A stretch of DNA of 15,729 nt from JAAYKM01 sp964408155 (GCA_964408155.1 CAYOYJ010000046.1:1-15729); one strand, 5' to 3'. Shown: positions 7,104-15,383, counted from the stretch's first letter. Notes: generated by a model not told the origin, from the sequence alone. Translations and numbers: made by a program.

Positions 7104-7985
7104 TTATTGACCCATTGCGTTCCATTCCCGCAAAGCCATGGGAGTGAAGTCTTTTCCCTGAAGAATCACGTCCAGATGGACGAGGCTGATCGCTGTGAGA
7201 TCCGGATTCACGTCTTTAAAGCTTTCCGCCCGGTTGACGGTGATGAGATATTTTCGGCACTTCTCGCAGATATAGGCGGAGTTTTCCTTGTCGTCTTCCA
7301 CAAACAGGTAGGTTGTGTTTTCCGGGGATTCATGTTCACACCAGGGGCATTGGGCGCGGGGATAGGTCCATTCATGGTGGCAGCAGGCGCAGTGCAGCCA
7401 GCGCTGCCCATTGATCCGCAGAAAGGCCAGCATGGGGAAGCTCCCGCAAACGGGGCAGTACCCCTTGCTCCAGGGCAGATCGGCGATTTTTCCTGCCACG
7501 CTCGTGGCGCGTCCGGTCAGGATAATGCGCTGAACCGAGTTAATGAGCAATGACAATGCTGTGGTCTGGGCCTGGATTTCTGCAGCCCACACAGGAATTT
7601 CGTTTTCATTGACTGCTCCGCCCACCAGGAAGATAGCGGCTACTTTTCTGGGATTTTTATGCAGATAGGCCGTCAGGCGGTTCACCTCCTCAGCCAGATG
7701 GGGAAAGCCTTCCCGGATTGCCGTCACCGCGGAAACGGCGAGGTCCTGCCACGGATCGTCGTCAAAAAACAGAGACTGCTCCTTGATCAGCGGAATACCC
7801 CCCATGGTTTTCAGTCTGTCCGCCGACAACGAGACGCTTTTGGCTGCCGTCTGTTCGCTCATGACGATTTCATTCATAATTACGGGCATAAAGGCGTCAA
7901 GCAGCGGCATGACATGAGGTTTCTCTACTCTGATACGGTCCATATCTTCTTTCAGCATGTCGATCCGGTCGTTGCAGGTTTCCAT
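7104..7985 (-). CDS. fdhE: Formate dehydrogenase accessory protein FdhE
   Basis: A 293-aa cytoplasmic accessory protein needed for active respiratory formate dehydrogenase. The C-terminal half has four Cys motifs typical of FdhE: CPVC (177-180), CACC (199-202), CPWC (213-216) and CEKC (240-243), which form rubredoxin-like metal sites. The N-terminal half is helical and less conserved. Length is close to the E. coli protein (about 309). It lies in the same orientation as the formate dehydrogenase genes, separated from them by about 107 bp containing a strong hairpin, so it may be expressed at a lower level. AAGGA lies 9 nt before the ATG. Confidence 0.94.
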   Translation of the reverse strand: METCNDRIDMLKEDMDRIRVEKPHVMPLLDAFMPVIMNEIVMSEQTAAKSVSLSADRLKTMGGIPLIKEQSLFFDDDPWQDLAVSAVTAIREGFPHLAEEVNRLTAYLHKNPRKVAAIFLVGGAVNENEIPVWAAEIQAQTTALSLLINSVQRIILTGRATSVAGKIADLPWSKGYCPVCGSFPMLAFLRINGQRWLHCACCHHEWTYPRAQCPWCEHESPENTTYLFVEDDKENSAYICEKCRKYLITVNRAESFKDVNPDLTAISLVHLDVILQGKDFTPMALREWNAMGQ

Positions 7986-8030
7986 GACAAGTGATCCTTT
8001 CCAAGGGTAAAGCGATGTCTTTTAAAGAAG

Positions 8031-8063
8031 TATCGGGGCAGGCATGTCATGCCTGCCCCGATA
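8031..8063 (-). terminator. Perfect 16-bp hairpin between cytochrome b subunit and fdhE
   Basis: Arms TATCGGGGCAGGCATG (8031-8046) and CATGCCTGCCCCGATA (8048-8063) are exact complements with a single unpaired base, so in practice a 13-14-bp GC-rich stem with a small loop. On the minus-strand transcript it is followed by CUUCUUU, a weak U-tract. This fits a partial terminator/attenuator or a 3'-end stabiliser for the structural gene message upstream. Confidence 0.75.
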
Positions 8064-8092
8064 TGGTTAAGTTATTAATTTAATCCAGACGA

Positions 8093-8752
8093 TCAGTGGC
8101 CGTGACCTTTTTCCTCACCGGAGACGACCAGGGTTCCATGCTCCTCCATCTCCTTGAGCCACTTCGGGTGCTGCTTCTTCACCCAGGCCCGGGTTACCCA
8201 GCCCGAAAACATCGCCGGGGCCGAACCGGGGGAACCGATTGTTCCCAAGTACAGGTGAATGAAGAAAAAGGCGAAGATCGTCACAAAGCCCAGGGCATGC
8301 AGGACGAACATCCACCGCACCAGCATGGCCGGAAAGCTGAGGGGGAACCACATAATCAGTCCCGTCAGCACCATGATGACCCCGAAACCCGCCACCACCA
8401 GGAAAAATGCCTTCTGCCCGGGATTGTACTTCCCGACCTCGGGGACCTTATCCACATGCCACAGGTAACCGCCCGCCGCTTTGATCCATTCGATATCCTC
8501 AGGAAATGAAAAGACACCCGCTTCCTTCCACCACATCCGGATCGTAAAATACAGGGCCACACCAAAGAACAGCCCGCCGAAATTGTGAACATATTTCAGC
8601 GCCCGCAGGCCACCCATCATGTCACCGATGAAATTGAAGGAGTGAAACATCATCCCCAAACCGGTGATGCACAAAAGGAGGCAGGAAAGCGCCAGACTCC
8701 AGTGTACGACACGCTCAAACGCATCCGTTGCCTTAATTAATCCTTTTTTCAT
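8093..8752 (-). CDS. fdnI: Formate dehydrogenase cytochrome b (gamma) subunit
   Basis: A 219-aa membrane subunit of the FdnI/FdoI family (cytochrome b561-like fold). It carries two b hemes and exchanges electrons with quinone. About four membrane spans are visible (near 15-36, 53-71, 115-136, 146-170). Candidate heme-ligand histidines are H17 (VVHW), H56 (KYVHNFGG), H152 (VLHALGF) and H166 (FIHLYLGT), matching the family pattern. The C-terminus is charged and ends GHGH. It follows the iron-sulfur subunit by 18 nt. The C-terminal helix of that subunit is expected to pack against it. Confidence 0.94.
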   Translation of the reverse strand: MKKGLIKATDAFERVVHWSLALSCLLLCITGLGMMFHSFNFIGDMMGGLRALKYVHNFGGLFFGVALYFTIRMWWKEAGVFSFPEDIEWIKAAGGYLWHVDKVPEVGKYNPGQKAFFLVVAGFGVIMVLTGLIMWFPLSFPAMLVRWMFVLHALGFVTIFAFFFIHLYLGTIGSPGSAPAMFSGWVTRAWVKKQHPKWLKEMEEHGTLVVSGEEKGHGH

Positions 8753-8770
8753 CTCTTTGCACCCCTTCCT

Positions 8771-9547
8771 TTATTGATTGTCCTCATCCGGGGTCTTCGG
8801 CCCGTGGATGATGTAGTGGAGGAACGACCCTGCCAGGACACCGCCCGCGGCAAGGAGACTCAGGGGTTTCAACAGATCCTTCCAGACGATGATGGACAGA
8901 GGCACGCTCGGGTTTTCGGGCAGCTTCTCGTATACATCAACCTTCTCCGGCAGCACATAGATCACGTGCGTCCCGTCAACGAATTTATCGCCATAAACCG
9001 AGGCGTCACCGCCCAACTCCGCGGCCCGTTTGTAAGCCGCTTTCATCATGGCATCTTTGGGCCCGATCTGCAGCGCTCCCGTAGGACAGGAAAGGACGCA
9101 AGCGGGAGGAGTTCCCGCCGCCAGACGATCAGGACAGAGATCGCACTTGTAAATCTTGTCCGTTTTGCCGTCGTAGCGGGGAATATCGAACGGACAAGCC
9201 GATATGCACTCCTTGCATCCGATGCACAGTTCGGATTTGACGCCTACCGAACCAAAGTCGGTCTTATAAAGCGCCCCGCTTGGACAAACCTTGACACAGG
9301 CCGCATCAGTACAGTGCATGCAACCGTCTTTCCGGAACAGCCATTTCAGGGTGCCTTTTTGATCCACATATTCCTGGAACCGGATCAGGGTCCAGGTATT
9401 CCATTCCAAGCCCTCGGGATTCTGGTAACTTCCCCAGTTCTTCGTCTTCGATGCCGGCAGTTCATTCCACTGCTTGCAGGCGACCTGGCAGCCGCGACAA
9501 GCCGTACAACGGGACAGGTCAATCATTTTTATCAATTCAGTTTTCAT
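8771..9547 (-). CDS. fdnH: Formate dehydrogenase iron-sulfur (beta) subunit
   Basis: A 258-aa electron-transfer subunit carrying four [4Fe-4S] clusters from the catalytic subunit to the cytochrome. Sixteen Cys in ferredoxin spacing are visible: C14/17/20/24, C76/79/84/88, C108/111/114/118 and C135/138/150/154. A hydrophobic helix at about 225-247 is the membrane anchor typical of FdnH. It is shorter than E. coli FdnH (294 aa) but complete in motifs. It has no signal peptide and would be co-exported with the Tat-bearing catalytic subunit, 12 nt upstream. Confidence 0.96.
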   Translation of the reverse strand: MKTELIKMIDLSRCTACRGCQVACKQWNELPASKTKNWGSYQNPEGLEWNTWTLIRFQEYVDQKGTLKWLFRKDGCMHCTDAACVKVCPSGALYKTDFGSVGVKSELCIGCKECISACPFDIPRYDGKTDKIYKCDLCPDRLAAGTPPACVLSCPTGALQIGPKDAMMKAAYKRAAELGGDASVYGDKFVDGTHVIYVLPEKVDVYEKLPENPSVPLSIIVWKDLLKPLSLLAAGGVLAGSFLHYIIHGPKTPDEDNQ

Positions 9548-9559
9548 ATCCTATCCCCC

Positions 9560-12500
9560 TTATGCCTTGCTGACATTAACCATGAATGCCTTGTACTCGG
9601 GACAGTACGTGTTGGGGCAACCCACGGCAATTGACAGGTAATTGGCCGACGCATCAGCGGCGTCCTCCGGGAAGCGCCAGCCGTAATTGAACGGCATGCC
9701 GACCTGATGGACGACTTTGCCTTCCACCTTGAACGGAGTCAAGCGCTTGGTGACCATGGCCACACACTCCATTTTGCCTCGGGCCGAAGAAACCTTGACA
9801 TGCTCGCCGTTTTTGATGCCCAGCTCATCGGCCAGCTTGTCCCCGATTTCGATATAGGCTTCCGGCTGCATTTCCAGAAGCCAGGGCTGCCAGCGGGTGA
9901 AACCCGTGCACCAGTGCTCCGTGCAGGAGTAGGTCGTGCAGACATAGGGGAACTTCTGATCGGCATTAGCGACCTTGTCCATATCGCTTTTGAAGAGTTT
10001 AACCGCCGGATTAAAGCGGTGCGACGACATGGGGTTCTTGTCCAGAGGCCCTTCCACGGGTTCATAGTGTTCCGGGAAAGGCCCGTCCGCCATGCCGGGG
10101 CCGAAAATGGCGGCCACGCCGTCCGCCTTCATGATGAAGGGATAGCGGCCCTTCTCTTTATCCGCCAGGGGTGGCCAAGGTCCGTCGGGTACGTCACCAA
10201 CCCACTTGTCACCCTTCCATTCCAGTAGCTTTCGTTTCGGGTCATAGGGTTTTCCGTTTAAGTCACAGGAGGCTCGATTGTAGAGAACACGGCGGTTCAC
10301 CGGCCAAGCATAGGCCCAGTTCGGGAACAGACCCAACCCCGTCGGATCTTCCTTTCCGCGCTTGGCCATTTTATTTTCGCCCTTCTGGTCAAAAGAGCCC
10401 GCCATGACCCAGTTGCCGCTGGAGGTTGTGCCGTCGGCCATCAGCCGGGCAAAGGTGGGAACGGTTTCTCCCTTCTTGAATTCTTCCTTCGTGCCCTTGT
10501 CCTTGTCCTCGAAGACCAGATTCTGCAGGAAGTAACCGTTGATCTGCTTGGATGCTTTCAGGGCGTCGAAATTCCCGGCAGCGTCCTTGTAATCCCATTT
10601 AAGATTCAGGATGGCTTCCGGATTGGCCCCGCCTTCCTTGGCGTAGAGGTCCTTGATGGCATCCATAATGCGCATCGTGATATCGCCGTCGGAGAGGGCG
10701 TCTCCCGGCGGATTGGTCGCCTTATAGCGCCACTGGACCCAGCGGCCGCTGTTGCTCTGACTGCCTTCTTTTTCCATGGGGGCCGCGGCCGGCAGGAGGA
10801 ACACCTCCGTATCGATTTTCTTGGGATCGACGCCGGGGGCCTTCCAGAACGAGGCCGTCTCGTTATCGAAGATGTTGACGTTGACCATCCAGTTCAGCTG
10901 CTGGAGGGCTTTCCGAACCTTGCCGATATTAGGCTGGCTCACAGCGACATTGGAACCGTAAGCGAAGTAACCCTTGATTTTACCCGCATACATCTCATCG
11001 AAGGTGTGCATCGCAGAATAGGCCTTGCCCTCTTCCAGTTTCGGGAGCCAGGGATAACCGAAGTCGTTTTCGACCGCGGCCTTGTCTCCGAACATGGCCT
11101 TCAGGAAACTGACGGTAAACTTCGGATAGTTCTGGTACCAGTTTGCCGACAGGGGATCGTTGGATTTCGTCGTGTACTTGTCCATGTATGACTGCAGAGT
11201 ACCCATGGACGCATAGGGCATCTTCAAGTAGCCCGGAAGCAAGTTGTACAGGATGGCGTGGTCCGTCGAGCCTTGGACGTTCGGTTCGCCGCGCAGGGCG
11301 TTGATGCCGCCTCCGGCGATTCCCATGTTGCCGAGGAGCAACTGGATGATCGACATGGTCCGGATGTTCTGGCTGCCCACGGTATGATGGGTCCACCCCA
11401 AGGCGTAGCATTCGGTGCCTGCCTTGTCCTTGGCACCGGTGGCGCCGTAATCCTTGTAAACCTTCAGCAGCAGGTCTTTCGGTACACCGGTGATCGACGA
11501 AACCTTGTCGAGGGTGTAACGGTCATAATGCTTTTTAAGCATCTGATAGACGCAGCGGGGATGCTGCAGCGTGTAGTCGCGAACAGGAATTCCGGCTGCA
11601 TCCTTTTCGGTGGTCCAGGTATCCTTATTATATTTGTGTTTCTCCGCATCGTAGCCGGAGAAGAGACCATCCTGGAAGCCGTAGCCGGGGCTGATGATCT
11701 GCGAGGCGTTGGTGTAGTACTTCACGTACTCTTCCTGGATGAGATTGTTGTCGATGATGTACTTGATCATGCCGCCGAGGAAGGCGATATCCGTACCGGA
11801 GCGGATCGGCACGTGGTAGTCGCAGCGGGCCGAGGTTCGCGTGAAGCGCGGATCGACATGGATAATCTTCGCACCCCGATCCTTCGCGCGCAGGATCCAT
11901 TTGAAGGCGATCGGGTGGTTCTCCGCGGCATTGCCGCCCATAATCAGAATACAGTCACTATTTTTTAAATCGCAATAATGGTTCGTCATCGAACCGCGTC
12001 CAAACGACTCTCCCAGAGCCGCCACAGAGGGACTGTGTCAGACCCGGGCCTGGTGGTCGATATGGACGAGCCCCATGGCGCGACTGGCCAGGCTCAACGT
12101 CCAGCACTCTTCATTGTTGATATTGGATGAACCGTAATGGCCGATCGTTTCAACCCGGTTGACCAACTCGCCCTTATCGTTGCGGACGACGAAATCCTTG
12201 TCACGGGTGTCCTTGACCAGGCGGGCAATTCTCTTCAAGGTCCAGTCCCAGTCCTTTTCTTCCCACTTGTCGCTTTTCGGCGCCCGGTAGAGTACCTTGC
12301 GCAGACGATGCTCGTTGGCCTCGGTCAGGCCGAAGAAGCCAGCGCCCTTGGCGCAAAGCGACCCTTCGTTGATGGGATGATCGGGATCGCCTTCGATATT
12401 GAAAATTTTCCCGGTTAGCTTGTCGGTGCTGCAGATCAGACTGCAGCCCACCGAACAGTAGCAGCAGATGGTGGTCGACTGCCTGGCTGTCCGGATCCGG

Positions 12501-12610
12501 TCCATCTTGGTCAACCCGGCGGCGTGAGCCTTCAGGGGTCCCAAGTTCAGACCAAGAGAGGACAGGGCCACTCCTGATCCGATTAAGAAACCTCTCCTTG
12601 TTACTTCCAT
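9560..12610 (-). CDS. fdnG: Formate dehydrogenase catalytic (alpha) subunit, selenocysteine-containing
   Basis: One 1016-aa protein read through an in-frame TGA at 12040-12038, which encodes selenocysteine 191. The context DHQARV-Sec-HSPSVAALGESFGRG matches the active site of FdnG/FdoG, and total length is almost that of E. coli FdnG. It oxidises formate to CO2 at a bis-molybdopterin Mo/W centre ligated by Sec191, with His192 next to it. The Tat signal is TRRGFLIG (4-11), with cleavage near AHA/A (about 30). An N-terminal [4Fe-4S] cluster uses C49, C52, C56 and C86. Both halves are continuous in frame with family homology throughout, so this is not a pseudogene. GGAGG lies 5 nt before the ATG. 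Confidence 0.97.
11994..12040 (-). promoter_or_regulatory. Selenocysteine UGA and candidate bacterial SECIS
   Basis: The UGA is followed directly by coding RNA that should bind SelB. CUCU (11-14 nt after the U of UGA) can pair with AGAG (29-32). GGCUCU lies in the loop at the position where E. coli fdhF has GGUCU. The stem I can draw by eye is short (4 bp), so the exact fold is uncertain, but the recoding itself is strongly supported by the protein alignment. Confidence 0.6.
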
Positions 12611-12619
12611 AAACCCTCC

Positions 12620-12757
12620 TTACACTTCATTGTTGAGTAGCTCTATGGCAAGTCGCCCGAGTGCATCCGGATTTACCCTTGCGTCCGAAGTATGGGCAAA
12701 AACGCCTTTCTCTCGCATTTCCCGAACTTGGACCTGCCAAGGTTGCAATGCCGTCAA
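12620..12757 (-). CDS. Possible 45-codon small ORF upstream of formate dehydrogenase
   Basis: The minus strand is open from a TTG at 12757 (AGGA 5-6 nt upstream) to a TAA at 12622-12620. Translation begins LTALQPWQVQVREMREKGVF and ends AIELLNNEV. An internal ATG at 12718 would give 32 aa with no good ribosome site. The stop sits directly before the GGAGGG used by the formate dehydrogenase gene, the arrangement of a coupled upstream gene or leader peptide. No domain, signal or metal motif is seen, third-position base use is not clearly coding, and I do not recognise the protein. It may be a gene remnant or chance. Confidence 0.25.
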   Translation of the reverse strand: MTALQPWQVQVREMREKGVFAHTSDARVNPDALGRLAIELLNNEV

Positions 12758-12843
12758 GCTGCTTCCTGACTTTTCACAGAACCCACTTTATTGGATTGTG
12801 AAAAACGACTACACTCTAACTATATGAATATATAAATAATCTA

Positions 12844-12879
12844 TCATAAGATGCGCCGGTGTTTTTACGTATCTTATGA
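12844..12879. promoter_or_regulatory. Inverted repeat TCATAAGAT-N18-ATCTTATGA
   Basis: Perfect 9-bp arms at 12844-12852 and 12871-12879, about 235 bp before the formate dehydrogenase start. On the minus strand it is followed directly by an AT-rich run (about 12843-12820) that could hold a -10 element, though no good -35 is seen. The spacer holds CGTAAAA on the minus strand. It is a candidate operator for the formate dehydrogenase operon. Confidence 0.5.
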
Positions 12880-13008
12880 GAAGAATTCAAATTGCGTCCG
12901 TAACGGATGCTGAATATGTGGTGACGGACGGCAACGCGTGCGCGAATGATGATGACTGTCGGATATAGAAACCTTTTACTGTTCTGCCCATCCGGCTGTC
13001 ATAGGCAA

Positions 13009-13082
13009 CGTAAAATCAAGAGATCGCCGGCCAATCCTCCTCATTCCCGCGTTGTGGGAGTGAGATTTTACGAATCACTCCC
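13009..13082. other. Nested and alternative hairpins (possible structured RNA or decayed palindromic repeat)
   Basis: Outer arms CGTAAAATC (13009-13017) and GATTTTACG (13064-13072) enclose a hairpin of CTCATTCCC (13040-13048) with GGGAGTGAG (13056-13064), one G-U pair and a 7-nt loop. The strand GGGAGTGA (13056-13063) can instead pair perfectly with TCACTCCC (13075-13082). The two folds exclude each other. TCATTCCCGCG also resembles common dispersed palindromes, so a decayed repeat is the main alternative. The transcribed strand is unknown. Confidence 0.4.
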
Positions 13083-13170
13083 CGTTAGATAACTTCGATT
13101 TCGAAGAACGAAATATTTCCACGGCGAAAGGGACACTAAATAATAATAAAGGAAAAATCAAGCAAATTGT

Positions 13171-13210
13171 TACCTATAATTACTTATAGATACCTATGAC
13201 TACGCATGGC
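13171..13210. repeat. Degenerate 10-bp tandem repeat, four units
   Basis: Four consecutive 10-mers: TACCTATAAT, TACTTATAGA, TACCTATGAC, TACGCATGGC. All begin TAC and the first three share TAYYTATR. The period is about one helical turn. The fourth unit is weaker. Confidence 0.45.
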
Positions 13211-13413
13211 TTTTTGTCTATGAAACTTCAATAGGTCGATGCCCGGCGCCATATATTGAAATTTACAGCAACTGGCATTCGGTCCTAATTTTGGCTCTTG
13301 AATTCCACCAGGAAAGGCATTAGACCTTTATCCAATGACACTTGGACCCGGTTTTTTAATGAAGCAATGAAATCTTCCTTGCGATATACCCGATCTAACG
13401 AAAAGAGGCAGTG

Positions 13414-14691
13414 ATGATTGAATGGAATATTCTCTGGACGGCTTTTCTGACAGCGCTTCTTTGCAAAACACTGACGAAATGGTTTCTGTCACGAATCGAT
13501 ATTCGCAATCTGAATCGGTACGGAGCGGAAGTGCCGGCGGTTTTCCAGGGGGAGATCGATCAAGTCACCCTCTCGCGCATGCGTGATTACGCGGTTACGG
13601 GAGCCCGTTTCGGTCACGCGGAAGACCTCTTCGATGACGGGCTTATCCTGCTCTTGCTGCTGACCGGCTTTTTTGCCTGGCTGGTAACCCAAATCACGGT
13701 CCTTGATCTTCCCTTTGTCCTCGAAGGAAACCTATTCTGGCTGATCCTGCTTTTAGGCAGCACGGTTTCGAAAATTCCCTTTGATCTGTACCGAACCTTT
13801 ATCATCGAAAAAAAATACGGTTTTTCCACGACGACGCTTACGCTATGGATCGGTGATCTTACTAAAAACGCCGTTATTTCGGCGTGTTTGATGCTATTGT
13901 TCATGACGGTCCTGTTGTTTTTGCTGCAATGGCTTCCCCTGACGTGGTGGCTTTGGGTCTGGATCGCTTTTTCCCTGTTACAGCTTCTTTTATCCTGGCT
14001 TTACCCGGTCTTGATTGCGCCCCTTTTCAACAAGTATGTGCCGATCCAGGATGAGGTTCTCCGGGATCGGATTGTAGGTCTAATGGGGCAGGCGGGTATT
14101 CGGGCCAAGGGGGTCTTTCAGGTCGACGCCGGCAAGCGCAGCCGCCATACCAACGCTTATTTCACCGGCTTAGGCCGTACAAAACGGATTGTGCTCTATG
14201 ACACCCTGCTGGAAGCCCATGACCATGAGGAAATATTGTCCATCCTGGCCCATGAGATCGGGCATTGGAAAAAGAAACACGTCCTGAAGCAGCTTATCGC
14301 CATGGAGGTGTTCACTCTGATCTCCCTGGTCGGGATTTTTTTTCTTCTGCAGTGGCCGCTTTTGTACCGGACCTTCGGGTTTCCCCTCACTGCATCTTAT
14401 GCGGGGTTGTTCCTGGTCTTTCTCCTGATGGAACCCCTGCTGTTCTTCATGACGCCGCTGCTGTCGGTCAGATCAAGGAAATACGAATGCGAGGCCGATC
14501 GTTATGCCGTCCGCATGGTCGGTACGGGAATACATCTGGCCCGGGCGATGAAGAAACTGGCCAGGGACAACCTGGCCAATCTGCATCCTCACCCCTTTTA
14601 TGCATGGTTTTATTATTCCCACCCGCCTCTGGTGGAACGGATCAATGCACTGGAAAAAATGGGCGATTACGAGAATGAGAGGAAGTCGTAA
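13414..14691 (+). CDS. M48 family membrane metallopeptidase (Ste24/CAAX prenyl protease 1 type)
   Basis: A 425-aa zinc metalloprotease of the inner membrane. The catalytic HEIGH is at 280-284, and the third zinc ligand is E358 in ECEADRYAVRM. Several hydrophobic spans precede it (about 2-24, 75-95, 100-118, 150-172, 176-202) and two follow (about 300-320, 328-350). The conserved VDAGKRSRHTNAYFTG segment lies before the active site, as in Ste24. The family cleaves membrane or misfolded proteins; the bacterial substrate here is unknown. ATG 13414 has GAGG 5 nt upstream and is preferred over GTG 13411. Its link to the anaerobic operons is only positional; it is divergent from them. Confidence 0.93.
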   Translation: MIEWNILWTAFLTALLCKTLTKWFLSRIDIRNLNRYGAEVPAVFQGEIDQVTLSRMRDYAVTGARFGHAEDLFDDGLILLLLLTGFFAWLVTQITVLDLPFVLEGNLFWLILLLGSTVSKIPFDLYRTFIIEKKYGFSTTTLTLWIGDLTKNAVISACLMLLFMTVLLFLLQWLPLTWWLWVWIAFSLLQLLLSWLYPVLIAPLFNKYVPIQDEVLRDRIVGLMGQAGIRAKGVFQVDAGKRSRHTNAYFTGLGRTKRIVLYDTLLEAHDHEEILSILAHEIGHWKKKHVLKQLIAMEVFTLISLVGIFFLLQWPLLYRTFGFPLTASYAGLFLVFLLMEPLLFFMTPLLSVRSRKYECEADRYAVRMVGTGIHLARAMKKLARDNLANLHPHPFYAWFYYSHPPLVERINALEKMGDYENERKS

Positions 14692-14839
14692 ACCGATAAT
14701 GAGCAGCGCCATATCGCAAGCGCGCCTGGGCAAAGTATCCTTATTATATATACGTGCAGCCCTGTTTCCCGGCGGAGAAGACCAGGTCATAAAAGGTACA
14801 TCTTTTGAGATGCGATTACTGAAATGAGGAGTGTATTCT

Positions 14840-15331
14840 ATGCCAATCTATGAATTCTACTGTAAAAAATGTCATACGATCTTCAATTTCTTTTCCCCGC
14901 GCGTCGATACGGAAAAGACACCTTGTTGTCCCCGCTGCAAGACTGCTTCCCTGAAAAGACAGATGTCCGTCTTTTCGACTCTATCAAAAGAAAAGGAGAA
15001 ATCGGGGGAAGACGACGAAATGGCTGTAGACCAGGGAAAAATGGAAAAGGCCATGGCCATGCTGGCCGGAGAGATCGGTAATCTTGACGAAAACGATCCC
15101 CGGCAGGCGGCGAAACTGATGCGAAAGCTCTCCGAAGCTACGGGAATGAACGTGGGAGACGCCATGGAGGAGATGCTGGCGCGCATGGAAGCGGGAGAAG
15201 ATCCCGACGAAATCGAAGCCCAAATGGGAGATATGTTGGATGAGGCGGCACCCTTCAGCGCGGAAAAGAAATTAAAACGATCCCGCCGGACCACAAAACC
15301 ACGGGTGGATGAAGCTCTTTACTATTTATAG
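14840..15331 (+). CDS. FmdB-family zinc-ribbon protein
   Basis: A 163-aa protein. It begins MPIYEFYCKKCHTIF, the FmdB/putative regulatory zinc-ribbon signature, with Cys pairs C8/C11 and C30/C33 to hold one zinc. The rest (about 55-163) is acidic, helical and Met/Glu-rich with no known domain, ending in a basic patch. FmdB was named for a proposed role in formamidase or formate regulation, but function is not established. The start at 14840 is chosen because GAGGAG lies 8 nt upstream; the GTG at 14831 overlaps that site. It follows the M48 gene by 148 bp on the same strand and may be co-transcribed. Confidence 0.85.
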   Translation: MPIYEFYCKKCHTIFNFFSPRVDTEKTPCCPRCKTASLKRQMSVFSTLSKEKEKSGEDDEMAVDQGKMEKAMAMLAGEIGNLDENDPRQAAKLMRKLSEATGMNVGDAMEEMLARMEAGEDPDEIEAQMGDMLDEAAPFSAEKKLKRSRRTTKPRVDEALYYL

Positions 15332-15383
15332 GAATAAGGGGATTTGTCGGTAAAGAGTCCATATCCGGGGGAAGAAAAGTTTC

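Larger units (their letters stand above)
12611..13413. other. Divergent intergenic region between formate dehydrogenase and M48 protease genes
   Basis: About 800 bp with no long gene and AT-rich centre. From left to right it holds the small ORF (12620-12757), an AT-rich candidate promoter zone (12820-12843), the 9-bp inverted repeat (12844-12879), TCCGT-A-ACGGA (12897-12907), nested/alternative hairpins (13009-13082), CTTCGA-TT-TCGAAG (13093-13106), a 10-bp tandem repeat (13171-13210) that includes a TATAAT at 13175-13180 without a -35, and TTCAATA-N20-TATTGAA (13227-13260). The span 13261-13400 shows nothing I can name. Both flanking genes must start transcription from here. Confidence 0.6.

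Noticed and set aside
9560..12610. Two separate formate dehydrogenase genes or a nonsense-mutated pseudogene
   Set aside because: The only interruption is a TGA at the known selenocysteine site with the expected flanking residues. The frame does not shift and both sides align with the family.
12630..12827. 65-codon plus-strand ORF upstream of formate dehydrogenase
   Set aside because: Low-complexity composition, no ribosome site, antisense to the operon leader, no recognisable domain.
12611..12840. Molybdenum/tungsten cofactor riboswitch in the formate dehydrogenase leader
   Set aside because: The leader is long enough, but by eye I could not match the conserved core of the Moco RNA. A covariance-model scan would decide.
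13175..13180. TATAAT as the -10 of the M48 promoter
   Set aside because: No -35 at 16-18 bp upstream, and it lies inside the AT-rich tandem repeat, so it could be fortuitous.
13171..13210. CRISPR array
   Set aside because: Units are 10 bp, adjacent and degenerate, with no spacers, and no cas genes are present.
14699..14827. 42-codon ORF between the M48 and zinc-ribbon genes
   Set aside because: No Shine-Dalgarno, no recognisable sequence, and it ends inside the ribosome site of the next gene. Likely chance.
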